The notes under the pieces are model-generated. The model saw only the letters and a program-made list of their open reading frames with translations. It was not told the DNA's origin and searched no databases. A DNA stretch of 64,000 bases, from assembly GCA_017466345.1 (NCBI GenBank), contig JAFTUI010000024.1, positions 62,001-126,000 on the forward strand, in the 5' to 3' direction. Position 1 is the first letter of the stretch. Each line of letters opens with the position of its first letter. Source of the stretch: Tidjanibacter sp. Its GTDB lineage: Bacteria > Bacteroidota > Bacteroidia > Bacteroidales > Rikenellaceae. Of the stretch, positions 7,824 to 16,851 are shown piece after piece. The position numbers and the translations under genes are program-made.

Positions 7824-9611
7824 TTAGTCCATTTTGAGAACCGCCAAGAATGCCGACTGTGGCACCTGTACGTTACCAATCTGGCGCATACGTTTCTTAC
7901 CCTTCTTCTGTTTTTCCAGCAGTTTGCGTTTACGCGAAATGTCGCCACCATAGCACTTGGCGGTCACATCCTTACGCACCTGGCGCACCGTCTCACGAGC
8001 AATGATTTTCGCACCAATAGCCGCCTGAATAGCAATATCGAACTGCTGGCGTGGGATGAGTTCTTTGAGTTTTTCGCACATCTTCCTACCGAAATCGTAG
8101 GCGTGATCGGTAAAGATGAGCGAAGAGAGTGCATCCACAGGCTCGCCATTGAGCAGAATATCGAGTTTCGAGAGGCGACTCTCGCGGTAGCCAATCTGGT
8201 GATAGTCAAACGAGGCATAGCCGCGCGAGATACTCTTCAATTTATCGTAGAAGTCAAAGACAATCTCCGAGAGTGGCATATCGAAGTTAATCTCCACCCT
8301 CTCAGGTCCCAAAAATACCTGATTTACAAGCGTTCCGCGCTTGTCGATGCAGAGTTTAATGACCGCACCGAGGTAGTCGGTCTTTGTGATTATCTGCGCA
8401 CGGATATAGGGCTCCTCAATCTTATCCACCATTGTCAAATCGGGCAGACCCGAAGGGTTGTGAACATCCACCACCTCGCCCTTCTTGGTAGTAACCTTAA
8501 ACGACACGTTGGGCACGGTAGTGATAACATCCATATCGAACTCACGGTAGAGCCTCTCCTGCACAATCTCCATATGCAACAATCCGAGGAAGCCGCAACG
8601 GAAACCGAAGCCCAGCGCAAGTGAGCTTTCTGGCTCAAAAGTGAGCGAGGCATCGTTGAGTTGGAGTTTTTCGAGCGAAGCCCTCAGGTCCTCATACTCG
8701 CTTGCATCTACGGGATAGACACCCGCAAAGACCATTGGTTTTACATCCTCAAAGCCTGCAACTCCCTCTGAGCAAGGATTTTCAACGTGGGTAATCGTAT
8801 CGCCCACCTTCACATCCTTTGAGGCTTTAATACCCGACATAATATAGCCCACATTACCCGCCTTAATCTCGTCCTGCTGTACGAATTTGAGTTTCAGCAC
8901 GCCAATCTCGTCTGCATCGTACTCCGAGCCCGTATTGAAGAATTTTACTCTATCGCCCTTGCGGATAGTACCGTTCATCACGCGGAAGTAGCCGATGATG
9001 CCACGATAGGAGTTAAATACCGAGTCGAAAATCAGTGCCTGCAAGGGAGCATTCTCATCTCCTTTTGGGGCGGGAACCCTATCCACAATAGCATCGAGAA
9101 TATCCTCAATACCCACACCTGTACGAGCCGAGGCGCACAAAATCTCGCTCTCATCGCAACCAAGCAACTCCACGATTTGGTCCTTAACTTCATCGACCAT
9201 CGCCGACTCCATATCAATTTTGTTGATTACGGGGATGATTTCGAGGTCGTGTTCGAGAGCCAAATAGAGGTTCGATATGGTCTGAGCCTGAATGCCTTGC
9301 GAAGCATCCACCACGAGTAGTGCACCCTCACACGAAGCGATTGCACGCGAAACCTCGTAGGAGAAGTCAACGTGTCCGGGGGTGTCGATGAGGTTGAGCG
9401 TATAGACCTCGCCATCCCTCTCGTACTGCATCTGGATGGCGTGCGACTTGATGGTAATGCCCTTTTCGCGTTCGAGATCCATATCATCGAGCACTTGGTT
9501 TTGCAGTTCCCTTTCGGAGAGCGTACCTGTCTCTTCCAAAAGTCTATCTGCCAAAGTGCTCTTACCGTGGTCAATATGTGCGATAATACAGAAGTTGCGT
9601 ATATTCTTCAT
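7824..9611 (-). CDS. lepA: elongation factor 4 (LepA)
   Basis: Ribosome-associated GTPase that back-translocates or remodels stalled elongation complexes. At 595 residues it is full length. G1 reads [10 protein letters not shown]2/G3 include [10 protein letters not shown] and DTPGHVDF, and G4 reads NKIDM. The LepA-specific C-terminus ends in [16 protein letters not shown] and AFLAVLKMD. The start at 9611 fits family length and lies 23 nt downstream of a good -7 box. Confidence 0.97.
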   Translation of the reverse strand: MKNIRNFCIIAHIDHGKSTLADRLLEETGTLSERELQNQVLDDMDLEREKGITIKSHAIQMQYERDGEVYTLNLIDTPGHVDFSYEVSRAIASCEGALLVVDASQGIQAQTISNLYLALEHDLEIIPVINKIDMESAMVDEVKDQIVELLGCDESEILCASARTGVGIEDILDAIVDRVPAPKGDENAPLQALIFDSVFNSYRGIIGYFRVMNGTIRKGDRVKFFNTGSEYDADEIGVLKLKFVQQDEIKAGNVGYIMSGIKASKDVKVGDTITHVENPCSEGVAGFEDVKPMVFAGVYPVDASEYEDLRASLEKLQLNDASLTFEPESSLALGFGFRCGFLGLLHMEIVQERLYREFDMDVITTVPNVSFKVTTKKGEVVDVHNPSGLPDLTMVDKIEEPYIRAQIITKTDYLGAVIKLCIDKRGTLVNQVFLGPERVEINFDMPLSEIVFDFYDKLKSISRGYASFDYHQIGYRESRLSKLDILLNGEPVDALSSLIFTDHAYDFGRKMCEKLKELIPRQQFDIAIQAAIGAKIIARETVRQVRKDVTAKCYGGDISRKRKLLEKQKKGKKRMRQIGNVQVPQSAFLAVLKMD

Positions 9612-9634
9612 TATTTCTCTGATGTATATTTGTG

Positions 9635-9664
9635 CAAATGTACGAATTTTCCACGAATTTCAAA
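9635..9664 (-). promoter_or_regulatory. lepA promoter
   Basis: On the minus strand TTTG (9661-9664) is followed after 18 nt by TACATTTG (9635-9642), a TAnnTTTG match, just upstream of the lepA start. Confidence 0.6.
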
Positions 9665-9691
9665 CACTCCCCTACCCCTCGTGGCAAAATG

Positions 9692-10723
9692 TTATTTCAC
9701 CCTAAGACGTTGTCCGATGCGGATAGGGGTGCTGCTCTTAATACCATTCAGGCGGCAGATGGCACCAACCGTAGTGCCATATTTTGCAGCGATTTTATAG
9801 AGATTATCGCCGCTCTTGACCTTGTAGTAGATAGCATCATTGACCGTTGGGCGGGGTTTGGAGGCAGCTTTTTCGAGGTTATCCACAATAGCCTCAGATG
9901 AGAGCGGATTGCCATTCTTATCAACAAACATATCGCCCATATCGCCCTCCTCTTCTTCGAGTGCCTCAGTAAGTTTAGACGACACATTGAAATACCCCCT
10001 TTCGAGGACAAAATTTTGCCATTTAAGCTCGCCCGTAGAGAAGTCAATAATCCTCTCGGGGTCGAAAGTAAGGTCGGCATATCTCACCTCGAAATGGAGG
10101 TGTGCTCCCCTACTGCGCCCCGTATTACCACCATAGCCAATGATTTGTCCTGCAACTACATAGTCGTTCACATCCACATTGAGTTTGCAGAGATGTCCGT
10201 AGTATGTTTCCAGACCATTTGGGTGGCGCAGAATAACGAGGTAGCCATAACCGCCAGAGTTGTAGCGAGCATAGCGCACCTTGCCCTCAAAGGTGGCATA
10301 GATAGGCTCTCCCGTGGGCAGACCAATGTCAATTCCCTTGTGCATACCCTTACCACGAGGACCATAACGCGAGGATATACGCCCCAAAACAGGTGCGTGG
10401 TAGTCGGCAAGCGACTCCACGAGTTTAATCTCCATCGTTTCGGGCACGTCTGCAATATTCACATCGCGGTATGCAAACACCTGATTTGTAACCCAATGGT
10501 CGTCATACACTCCACCACTTGCAAGCCTATCGTAATCGGGGATCCAATAACGCCAAGTGTTGTTCGTATAGGTAATGATTTTTGCTTTGGGATTTGCGGT
10601 ATCGAGGGTATCAAGAGGGACTTCGGGAAGTTCTTCGAGTTTGTAGGTGCGCTGTGCAAGAGCGGGAGCCGACCATCCGAACACCGCACACACTGCCACC
10701 AACATCACAAGTTTTCTTCTCAT
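9692..10723 (-). CDS. M23 metallopeptidase with C-terminal LysM
   Basis: A secreted peptidoglycan endopeptidase. A signal peptide (MRRKLVMLVAVCAVFGW, cleavage near ALAQ) precedes an M23/LytM domain at about residues 110-215, with the zinc motifs HKGIDIGLP and HLHFEVRY intact. A LysM peptidoglycan-binding repeat closes the protein, reading YYKVKSGDNLYKIAAKYG. It is the last gene of the probable yicC-gmk-nadD-ddl-DUF3109 run, 24 nt after the DUF3109 gene, which places wall remodelling beside D-Ala-D-Ala synthesis. Confidence 0.92.
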   Translation of the reverse strand: MRRKLVMLVAVCAVFGWSAPALAQRTYKLEELPEVPLDTLDTANPKAKIITYTNNTWRYWIPDYDRLASGGVYDDHWVTNQVFAYRDVNIADVPETMEIKLVESLADYHAPVLGRISSRYGPRGKGMHKGIDIGLPTGEPIYATFEGKVRYARYNSGGYGYLVILRHPNGLETYYGHLCKLNVDVNDYVVAGQIIGYGGNTGRSRGAHLHFEVRYADLTFDPERIIDFSTGELKWQNFVLERGYFNVSSKLTEALEEEEGDMGDMFVDKNGNPLSSEAIVDNLEKAASKPRPTVNDAIYYKVKSGDNLYKIAAKYGTTVGAICRLNGIKSSTPIRIGQRLRVK

Positions 10724-10747
10724 CTCTCTTTTCTTGGGGTAGTTTTC

Positions 10748-11326
10748 TTATTCGGTTTCGTTTGCAATCATTTCGGCAGCCTCGCATAATTGCGCATAGA
10801 ACTCCTCGCCAAAGCGCCTTTCGAGTGGTTCTTGGAGCGCTTTATAGAGTTTTACACCTTTACGCTTGCCACACGCAAAAGCACAGCGACAAATGTCCCA
10901 GCGATGTAGGTTGAGTCCATAGAAACCGTGCGAAAATTTCTTTACGCGAATGGGATATAAGTGGCACGAAATGGGCTTTTTGAACGAGGTTTTGCCTGCC
11001 CTATACGCCTTTTCTATGGCGCAGAGAGTCAGTCCGTTCTCCACCACCGAATAGGCACACTCGGCATCGTTCACAAGTGGAGTACAGTAGTCGCCATCGG
11101 TATCGACATACATAAAACCCTCGCGTTCAATGACGGCAATACCCTCGGGCGTCATAAAGGGTTTGTAATTTTCGTACTCCTCCTCCAAAATATCCACCTC
11201 CTCGATTTCGAGCGGAGCACCAGCGTTACCCTCCACACAACACTCGCCCCTGCACTCGTCAAGAGGACAGCAGAACTCTTCGGTAAGGATGTCCGTAGCT
11301 ATAATTTTGTCGTCTATCTCAATCAT
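10748..11326 (-). CDS. DUF3109 family cysteine-rich protein
   Basis: A 192-residue cytosolic protein with clustered cysteines: CCPLDECRGECC near the N-terminus, single Cys residues around DYCTPL and AECAYS, then CHLYPIRV and WDICRCAFACGK. This pattern is typical of DUF3109/YkgJ-like proteins thought to bind zinc or an Fe-S cluster; no reaction is established. I chose the start at 11326 because ATG there overlaps the ddl stop as ATGA, suggesting translational coupling; an ATG 9 nt upstream is also in frame. Confidence 0.85.
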   Translation of the reverse strand: MIEIDDKIIATDILTEEFCCPLDECRGECCVEGNAGAPLEIEEVDILEEEYENYKPFMTPEGIAVIEREGFMYVDTDGDYCTPLVNDAECAYSVVENGLTLCAIEKAYRAGKTSFKKPISCHLYPIRVKKFSHGFYGLNLHRWDICRCAFACGKRKGVKLYKALQEPLERRFGEEFYAQLCEAAEMIANETE

Positions 11327-12303
11327 TGATTGCATAGTGCGTCTTCAATTACAAGCGTTAGTACTTCGGTCATCGTCATACCCGCAGCACGGATTTGCTT
11401 AGGCACAATGCTACCACCACTCATACCTGGTATGGTGTTAATCTCAATCATATAGGGCTCGCCCTCTGGGGTAACGATAAAATCAACCCTTGCCAAACCT
11501 TTGCAACGGCAAGCCTTGTAGGCTGCGAGGGTCATTTCGTGCAACTTCTCGGCAATTTCAGGAGCAATATCGGCAGGCGTTATCTCATCGCTCATACCGG
11601 CAGTATATTTAGCCTCGTAGTCGAAAAATTCGTTCTTAGCCACCACTTCCGTAATAGGGAACAGATACTCTCTATCCTCCGTTACAAGCACACCACAAGC
11701 CATCTCCCTGCCTGCAATAAACTCCTCAATAAGCACCTCCGAACTCTCGTCAAACGCTTTGAAAATCGCCTCTGGAAGTTCCTCAGCACTCTTCACTTTC
11801 GTGACGCCACAGCTACTACCGCTTGCGTTGGGTTTTACGAAGAGAGGCAAACCGAGTTCGGCAACAATAGCATCGGGAGTAATCCAATCCTCCTCGCGCA
11901 AAAGAATGCCCTTAGCAAGTCCCACACCCGTATCGGCAACAGCCCTCTTGGTTGTAACCTTATCGAAAGTGATGACCGATGAGACCATATCGCACGAAGA
12001 GAATGGTACGCCCATCATCTCCAAGTATCCCTGCAAGTGTCCGTCTTCGCCAGGGGTACCGTGAATCATTATATAGGCAAAGTCAAACTCCACCCTCTCG
12101 GAGCCCACCGTGAGCGAAAAATCATTCAAATCCACCTTCCACTCGCCCTCAGCGTTGCGGTAGGTAAAGTTTCGTCCGTATACATCTATGAGCCACACAT
12201 TGTAGCGCTCCCTATCGAAAGCCTCTGCTACCTGTGCGGCACTCTGCAAGGCGATCTCCCTCTCTGAGGAATTACCACCAGCCAGCAATGCTATATTTTT
12301 CAT
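11323..12303 (-). CDS. ddl: D-alanine--D-alanine ligase
   Basis: ATP-dependent ligase making the D-Ala-D-Ala dipeptide for peptidoglycan precursors. Starting from the Met at 12303 gives 326 residues beginning MKNIALLAGGNSSEREIAL, the usual N-terminal GG-S-ERE motif. ATP-grasp features follow: LFVKPNASGSSCGV, a glutamate-rich loop VLIEEFIAGREMACGV, and the C-terminal ARVDFIVTPEGEPYMIEINTIPGMS that binds Mg-ATP. An upstream Met (12315) lies inside heptad repeats and is less likely. Confidence 0.96.
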   Translation of the reverse strand: MKNIALLAGGNSSEREIALQSAAQVAEAFDRERYNVWLIDVYGRNFTYRNAEGEWKVDLNDFSLTVGSERVEFDFAYIMIHGTPGEDGHLQGYLEMMGVPFSSCDMVSSVITFDKVTTKRAVADTGVGLAKGILLREEDWITPDAIVAELGLPLFVKPNASGSSCGVTKVKSAEELPEAIFKAFDESSEVLIEEFIAGREMACGVLVTEDREYLFPITEVVAKNEFFDYEAKYTAGMSDEITPADIAPEIAEKLHEMTLAAYKACRCKGLARVDFIVTPEGEPYMIEINTIPGMSGGSIVPKQIRAAGMTMTEVLTLVIEDALCNQ

Positions 12304-12332
12304 CTCAATTCTCAATTTTCAATTCTCAATTC
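12304..12332 (-). repeat. 7-bp tandem repeats (GAATTGA-type x4) before the ddl start codon
   Basis: On the minus strand four heptads of GAATTGA/AAATTGA run directly into the ddl ATG. A related AATTGAA heptad array sits before the gene at 41813. Confidence 0.75.
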
Positions 12333-12333
12333 A

Positions 12334-13086
12334 CTATGGATTGTAATAGTCTTTGTGGCGGAATGCCAAAATCTCCTCAATCATATCGAGCCACTGCTCC
12401 GCCTCGCAGTTTCCTTTATCAAGGCGCAGCACTGCTCCGAAGTGGTTTTTTGCTTCGCCAAATTCAGAGCGAGCAAAAGCCTCCTTTCCGAGCGATAATT
12501 CCTTCTCAACTTCTTTATTTTCCATATATAGTCCGTTTTCTTTTATATACTCCGCAACGCTTTGGGGTATAAGGCTTTGCCAATCATCCCCCGAGACTAT
12601 TTGTTGCCTTACAAGAGTGGATGAAATCTCCATTTTTGGAGCACCCTTCATAACCACAAAAGGCTCTCCGTACTCCTCGCCCTCTCCACGCGGGTAAATC
12701 AGTATCTTATCCTCTTTTATTAGCCTTTCGCCCTCGCGCCAAGTGTGGATAGAGCGAGCCACATCGCCACCACCAAGGATAGCAAACTCACGCTCGGGAT
12801 AGAGCACCCTTAGTCGGTCTATGGTTTTGACTGTATACGATGGACGCTCCATCGAAAACTCCACATCGCACACACGCATTTGAGACTCTCCGCCAACAGC
12901 CATTCTTGCCATCTCCAAGCGAGCCTCTTCGGGTGCAAGGTTGGCGGTCTGTTTGTGCGGATTGTGGGGCGAGACGACAAACCACACCTCATCGGCATAC
13001 CCACGCTCCACAACATAGCGAGCCACCGCCAAGTGACCATTGTGGATGGGATTAAATGAGCCGAAATAGAGTGCCGTAAGAGCCAT
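12334..13086 (-). CDS. nadD: nicotinate-nucleotide adenylyltransferase NadD with C-terminal TPR-like extension
   Basis: NadD adenylates nicotinate mononucleotide in NAD synthesis. Residues 1-187 are a complete NadD: LYFGSFNPIHNGHLA (the HxGH nucleotidyltransferase motif), SPHNPHK and the ISSTLVR motif (ISSTxIR class). A usual NadD would end at about SVAEYIKENGLY. Here the frame continues for 63 residues, starting with an internal Met (188) and containing one tetratricopeptide-like helix pair (GKEAFARSEFGEAKNHFGAV) and the end EILAFRHKDYYNP. This looks like a fusion with what is a separate small protein elsewhere, an inference from memory of the family. Confidence 0.9.
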   Translation of the reverse strand: MALTALYFGSFNPIHNGHLAVARYVVERGYADEVWFVVSPHNPHKQTANLAPEEARLEMARMAVGGESQMRVCDVEFSMERPSYTVKTIDRLRVLYPEREFAILGGGDVARSIHTWREGERLIKEDKILIYPRGEGEEYGEPFVVMKGAPKMEISSTLVRQQIVSGDDWQSLIPQSVAEYIKENGLYMENKEVEKELSLGKEAFARSEFGEAKNHFGAVLRLDKGNCEAEQWLDMIEEILAFRHKDYYNP

Positions 13087-13093
13087 CGGTGGG

Positions 13094-13654
13094 TTATTTT
13101 ATAAACTCTTCAACTATCCTGCGCACCTCTCCAACAGCCACTTCCAAGTCATCATTGACGATTACTCGGTCGAACCTATCGGCATACGAAAGTTCCTCGT
13201 CAGCCTTAGCAATTCGCTGTTCTATCTTTTCGGGCGAGTCGGTAGCCCTACCGATTAAGCGGTTACGCAACTCCTCCACCGAAGGTGGCATAATGAAAAC
13301 CGAAAGCGCATCGGAGCCGAAAATCTCTTTGAGTCTTACTCCACCCTTCACATCCACATCGAAGAGTATGGTGTGACCTTTCGCCCAAATTCGCTCCATC
13401 TCGCTACGCAACGTGCCATATTTGGTACCGGCATAGACCTCCTCCCACTCCACAAAGGCATCCTCGGCTATTCGCTTGTCGAACTCTTCGCCCGAGAGAA
13501 AGTAGTAGTCTTTGCCATTTTGCTCCGCACCACGGGGCGCACGCGAGGTTGCCGAGATAGAGAATTCCAAACCATCAACCAAACCCATAAGGTGATGTAC
13601 GATGGTGGTTTTCCCCGAGCCCGAAGGAGCCGAAAATATAATCAGTTTGCCCAT
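13094..13654 (-). CDS. gmk: guanylate kinase
   Basis: Phosphorylates GMP to GDP. A 186-residue protein of standard length, with the P-loop FSAPSGSGKTT at residues 7-17, the GMP-binding SATSRAPRGAEQNGKDYYFLS segment, and the LID region RATDSPEKIEQRIAKA. Its start codon immediately follows the yicC stop (no gap), so the two are translationally linked; nadD begins 7 nt downstream. Confidence 0.97.
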   Translation of the reverse strand: MGKLIIFSAPSGSGKTTIVHHLMGLVDGLEFSISATSRAPRGAEQNGKDYYFLSGEEFDKRIAEDAFVEWEEVYAGTKYGTLRSEMERIWAKGHTILFDVDVKGGVRLKEIFGSDALSVFIMPPSVEELRNRLIGRATDSPEKIEQRIAKADEELSYADRFDRVIVNDDLEVAVGEVRRIVEEFIK

Positions 13655-14539
13655 TTATAAGATATTGAGTACTTGTTCTTTAATCTTTTCGAGCTCATCC
13701 TTCATTTTAACTACCAAAATCTGAATTTCGGAGTCGTTTGCCTTGGAGCCCATAGTATTAATTTCGCGTCCCATTTCCTGAGCCACAAAACCAAGTTTGC
13801 GACCTACGCTATCTTCGCCTGCCGCCACCTCGCGGAAGTAGTCGCAATGCTTATCGAGGCGTACTTTTTCCTCCGTAATGTCGAGTTTTTCGAGGTAGAA
13901 AATCATCTCTTGTTCGAGACGGTTGGCATCGTAGTTTACCGCAAGCGTAGAGAGTTGATCGAGAATCCGCTGACGGATTACCTCTGTACGGCGCACCTCA
14001 AAGGGAATAACGCTCTGCTTGTAGCCCTGAATGAGGTCTACACGGTGCAAAAGGTCGGCAATAAGCACTGCACCCTCCTGCTCGCGGAACTTGTCGTGTG
14101 CCGCAAGAGCCTCATCAACAGCCTTCAAGAGAGCCTCACTCTCCTCCTTACCCACCTCATCCACCTCGCTCGAAACCACATCGGGCATACGCATAACCGA
14201 GGCAAGAACCTGCGACTGCACTTCGCTACTGCAACCCAACCCTGAGGCGAGAGCCATTGCCATCAGTTGCTCGCTATACTCCTTGAATAGTTCGGAATTA
14301 ATGTTCGCAGCCGAAGCCTTTGCCGAGGTGTTTTCCACAGTGATAAACATATCAACCTTACCGCGTTGCAAGACCTTTGCTGCGCGATTTCTTATCTCGT
14401 ATTCAAACTGACGATAACGGGCGGGCAGTTTAACCGAGAGGTCCAACTGTTTGCCGTTGAGTGAGCGCGTTTCTACGGTAATTTTGCGCTCCGAGGTTGC
14501 GATTTCGGACTTACCGAAACCTGTCATCGACTTAATCAT
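13655..14539 (-). CDS. yicC: YicC family endoribonuclease-like protein
   Basis: 294 residues, the usual length. It begins MIKSMTGFGKSE, the YicC N-terminal signature, and contains EVRSLNGK-like text (VETRSLNGKQLDLSVKLP) plus the C-terminal DUF1732 end GREINTMGSKANDSEIQ. E. coli YicC is an endoribonuclease linked to small-RNA decay. The yicC-gmk order is common in bacteria. It heads the minus-strand run toward ddl. Confidence 0.95.
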   Translation of the reverse strand: MIKSMTGFGKSEIATSERKITVETRSLNGKQLDLSVKLPARYRQFEYEIRNRAAKVLQRGKVDMFITVENTSAKASAANINSELFKEYSEQLMAMALASGLGCSSEVQSQVLASVMRMPDVVSSEVDEVGKEESEALLKAVDEALAAHDKFREQEGAVLIADLLHRVDLIQGYKQSVIPFEVRRTEVIRQRILDQLSTLAVNYDANRLEQEMIFYLEKLDITEEKVRLDKHCDYFREVAAGEDSVGRKLGFVAQEMGREINTMGSKANDSEIQILVVKMKDELEKIKEQVLNIL

Positions 14540-14564
14540 TCTCTTTTGGTTTGGTTCTGACCGA

Positions 14565-14572
14565 CAAAGATA
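14565..14572 (-). promoter_or_regulatory. -7 box for the yicC-gmk-nadD-ddl run
   Basis: Minus-strand TATCTTTG, 25 nt upstream of the yicC start. A TTTG-like run lies 23 nt farther up. It is divergent from the serC promoter. Confidence 0.55.
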
Positions 14573-14616
14573 GAGTATTTTTTCTTACATCACGACAAAA
14601 ATAAAGGTTGTTTAAG

Positions 14617-14647
14617 TTGTTTTACTCTAAAATATGGTGTATATTTG
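14617..14647 (+). promoter_or_regulatory. serC promoter
   Basis: TTG (14617-14619), 20-nt spacer, then TATATTTG (14640-14647), an exact Bacteroidota consensus. The remaining leader to the serC ATG is about 75 nt. Confidence 0.7.
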
Positions 14648-14726
14648 CGGATGCAATCTCCGATTGGATTTTGAACACAACAATTTTACTAATTTATACT
14701 AACTATTTTTAACCTATTCAATCACA

Positions 14727-15800
14727 ATGGTAAAACACAATTTCAATGCAGGACCTTCGGTTTTGCCCGATGTAGTTATCAAAAAAGCAGCCGAGGCTGT
14801 TTTGGACTTCAATGGTAGCGGTCTTTCGATTCTTTCGATTTCGCACCGCACCAAAGACTTTGACGCTGTAATGGATGAGGCAAAGGCTCTCTTCCGTGAA
14901 CTCTTGGAGATTCCCGACAACTACCAGATTTTCTTTGTTGGTGGTGGCGCAAGCACCCAGTTCTTCCAGATTCCCTACAACTTCCTTGGCACCAAAGCCG
15001 CTTATGTAAACACCGGCGTTTGGACAAAGAAGGCTATCAAAGAGGCTAAACTCTTTGGCGAGGTTGAGGTTATCGCTTCGGGCGAGGATAGCAATTTCTC
15101 GGCTATTCCTAAGGGCTACACCATTCCTACCGACTGTGACTACCTCTACACCTGTATGAACAACACCATCTATGGTACCGAGAATCACATCGACATCGAC
15201 TCGCCCATTCCTCACATCTGCGATATGAGTTCGGACATTTTGAGCCACCCTGTTGATGTTTCGAAATACGCTATCATCTATGGTGGTGCACAGAAGAACT
15301 TGGCACCTGCTGGTGTGACTTTCGTTATCATCCGTGACGATATGTTGGAGAAAGTTGTTCGCAACGTACCCAGTATGGTTCATCCCAAAACTCACGTTGA
15401 CAACAACTCGATGTACAACACTCCTCCCGTATTCCCCATCTACGTTCTCTTGGAGACCTTGCGTTGGATGAAGAGCATCGGTGGTATGAAGGAGATGTAC
15501 CGCATCAACTGCGAGAAGGCAGACCTTCTCTACAACGAGATCGACCGCAACGCCCTCTTCCGTGGCACCGCTGCTAAGGAGGACCGTTCGAGGATGAACA
15601 TCTGCTTCGTTATGAACCCCGAGTACGAGGAGTTGGCTGGCGAATTCTTGGAGTTTGCTAAGGCTCGCGGTATGGTTGGCATCAAGGGTCACCGCTTGGT
15701 TGGTGGTTTCCGTGCCAGCTGCTACAATGCACTCCCCTTGGAGAGCGTTAAGGCCCTCGTAGAGTGTATGCAGGAGTTCGAGAAACTTCACGTTAAATAA
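14727..15800 (+). CDS. serC: phosphoserine aminotransferase
   Basis: PLP enzyme converting 3-phosphohydroxypyruvate and glutamate to phosphoserine (and acting in pyridoxal synthesis). 357 residues, starting [15 protein letters not shown]; the FNAGP motif is characteristic. [14 protein letters not shown] binds phosphate and [12 protein letters not shown] carries the PLP lysine. The end [15 protein letters not shown] is typical. It is first in the serC-serA-DUF1015 run. Codon use is strongly biased toward GGC/AAC/ATC, suggesting high expression. Confidence 0.97.
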   Translation: MVKHNFNAGPSVLPDVVIKKAAEAVLDFNGSGLSILSISHRTKDFDAVMDEAKALFRELLEIPDNYQIFFVGGGASTQFFQIPYNFLGTKAAYVNTGVWTKKAIKEAKLFGEVEVIASGEDSNFSAIPKGYTIPTDCDYLYTCMNNTIYGTENHIDIDSPIPHICDMSSDILSHPVDVSKYAIIYGGAQKNLAPAGVTFVIIRDDMLEKVVRNVPSMVHPKTHVDNNSMYNTPPVFPIYVLLETLRWMKSIGGMKEMYRINCEKADLLYNEIDRNALFRGTAAKEDRSRMNICFVMNPEYEELAGEFLEFAKARGMVGIKGHRLVGGFRASCYNALPLESVKALVECMQEFEKLHVK

Positions 15801-15824
15801 TTTTTCACGAAACTTTTAACCTAT

Positions 15825-15901
15825 CATAAAAGTCCACAGTATGCCTACCATTGTGCCATACACCTATGAGCATAAAAAGGAGCGAGCTGTGGACTTTTAT
15901 G
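15825..15901 (+). promoter_or_regulatory. 15-bp perfect inverted repeat between serC and serA
   Basis: CATAAAAGTCCACAG (15825-15839) and its exact reverse complement (15887-15901) flank a 47-nt loop. The right arm ends 14 nt before the serA ATG. As RNA this hairpin would sit at the serA ribosome-binding region and could control serA translation or stabilise the mRNA. Confidence 0.65.
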
Positions 15902-15915
15902 GCTTAGTAGAACCT

Positions 15916-16839
15916 ATGAAAATTTTAGTTGCAACCGAAAAACCCTTTGCAAAAGCAGCCGTTGAGGCTATTGCAAATGTTGTTAAAGAGGCGGGTATGG
16001 AACTCGCTCTGTTGGAGAAATACACCGAGAAAGCACAACTCTTGGAGGCTGTTAAGGATGCTGACGCACTTATCGTTCGTAGCGACAAAGTAACCGCTGA
16101 GGTTATCGCTGCTGCTCCCCAGCTGAAAATCGTTGTTCGCGCAGGTGCTGGTTACGACAATGTTGATTGCGCTGCTGCTTCGGAGCGTGGCATTGTTGTT
16201 ATGAACACCCCTGGTCAGAACGCAAACGCTGTGGCTGAACTTGCTCTCGGTCTTATGATCTATATGTCGCGTAACACCTTCAAACCCGGCACTGGTAAAG
16301 AGATTAGCGGCAAAAAACTCGGTATCCACGGCTACGGCAACATCGGTCAGATTGTTGGTCGCTATGGCAAGGCACTCGGTATGGACGTATACGCCCTCTC
16401 GCCTTCGATTACCGATATGAGCATCTTCGAGAACAATGGCGTCACTCGCGTTGAGACAGCTGAGGAACTCTACGCTAAGTGCGACTACATCTCGCTGCAT
16501 ATTCCCGCAACCCCCAAATACCTCAAATCGGTAGACCGTCACCTCTTAGAGAGTATGCCTAAGGGTGCCATCTTGGTAAACACTGCCCGCAAGGAGGTTA
16601 TCAACGAGGAGGACCTGATGGCTGTTCTTGGCGAGCGCGAAGATCTCAAATATGCAAGCGACATCGCTGCTGCTTGCCAAGCAGAACTCGTTGAGAAGTA
16701 TGGCAACCGCGTCTTTGCAACCCCCAAGAAACAGGGTGCTGAGACCGCCGAGGCTAACTATAACGCTGCTAAGGCTGCCGCTTCGCAGATTGTTGATTTC
16801 TTCGTAAACGGCAACCGTAAATTCCAAGTAAACAAATAA
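15916..16839 (+). CDS. serA: D-3-phosphoglycerate dehydrogenase-type enzyme
   Basis: NAD-dependent 2-hydroxyacid dehydrogenase, first step of serine synthesis. Starting at 15916 gives 307 residues beginning MKILVATEKPFAK. A longer start at 15841 would translate through one arm of the inverted repeat, so I rejected it. Features: VVRAGAGYDNVDCAAASERGI, the Rossmann motif LGIHGYGNIGQIVGRYG, and LVNTARKEVINEEDLM with the catalytic Arg equivalent earlier. It is a short form with no C-terminal ACT domain. Next to serC, the serine role is secure. Confidence 0.93.
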   Translation: MKILVATEKPFAKAAVEAIANVVKEAGMELALLEKYTEKAQLLEAVKDADALIVRSDKVTAEVIAAAPQLKIVVRAGAGYDNVDCAAASERGIVVMNTPGQNANAVAELALGLMIYMSRNTFKPGTGKEISGKKLGIHGYGNIGQIVGRYGKALGMDVYALSPSITDMSIFENNGVTRVETAEELYAKCDYISLHIPATPKYLKSVDRHLLESMPKGAILVNTARKEVINEEDLMAVLGEREDLKYASDIAAACQAELVEKYGNRVFATPKKQGAETAEANYNAAKAAASQIVDFFVNGNRKFQVNK

Positions 16840-16851
16840 TTTCGGGTTCCT

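Noticed and set aside
9688-9705. TTTCACCC-like LytTR half-site
   Set aside because: Single copy, spanning the stop end of the M23/LysM gene; no partner repeat at 21 bp.
14718-15791. Long open frame antisense to serC
   Set aside because: It mirrors serC almost exactly and arises from that gene's codon bias; no family features. Similar antisense frames over gpmI (21164-22567) and alaS (23692-25386) are rejected for the same reason.
15825-15901. Site-specific invertible promoter (inverton)
   Set aside because: The 47-bp loop is very short, contains no TAnnTTTG box in either orientation, and no recombinase gene is nearby. Kept only as a possible RNA hairpin.
15841-15915. N-terminal 25-residue extension of SerA
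   Set aside because: These residues are encoded by the hairpin loop and right arm, do not resemble the dehydrogenase N-terminus, and MKILVATEKP at 15916 is a canonical start.
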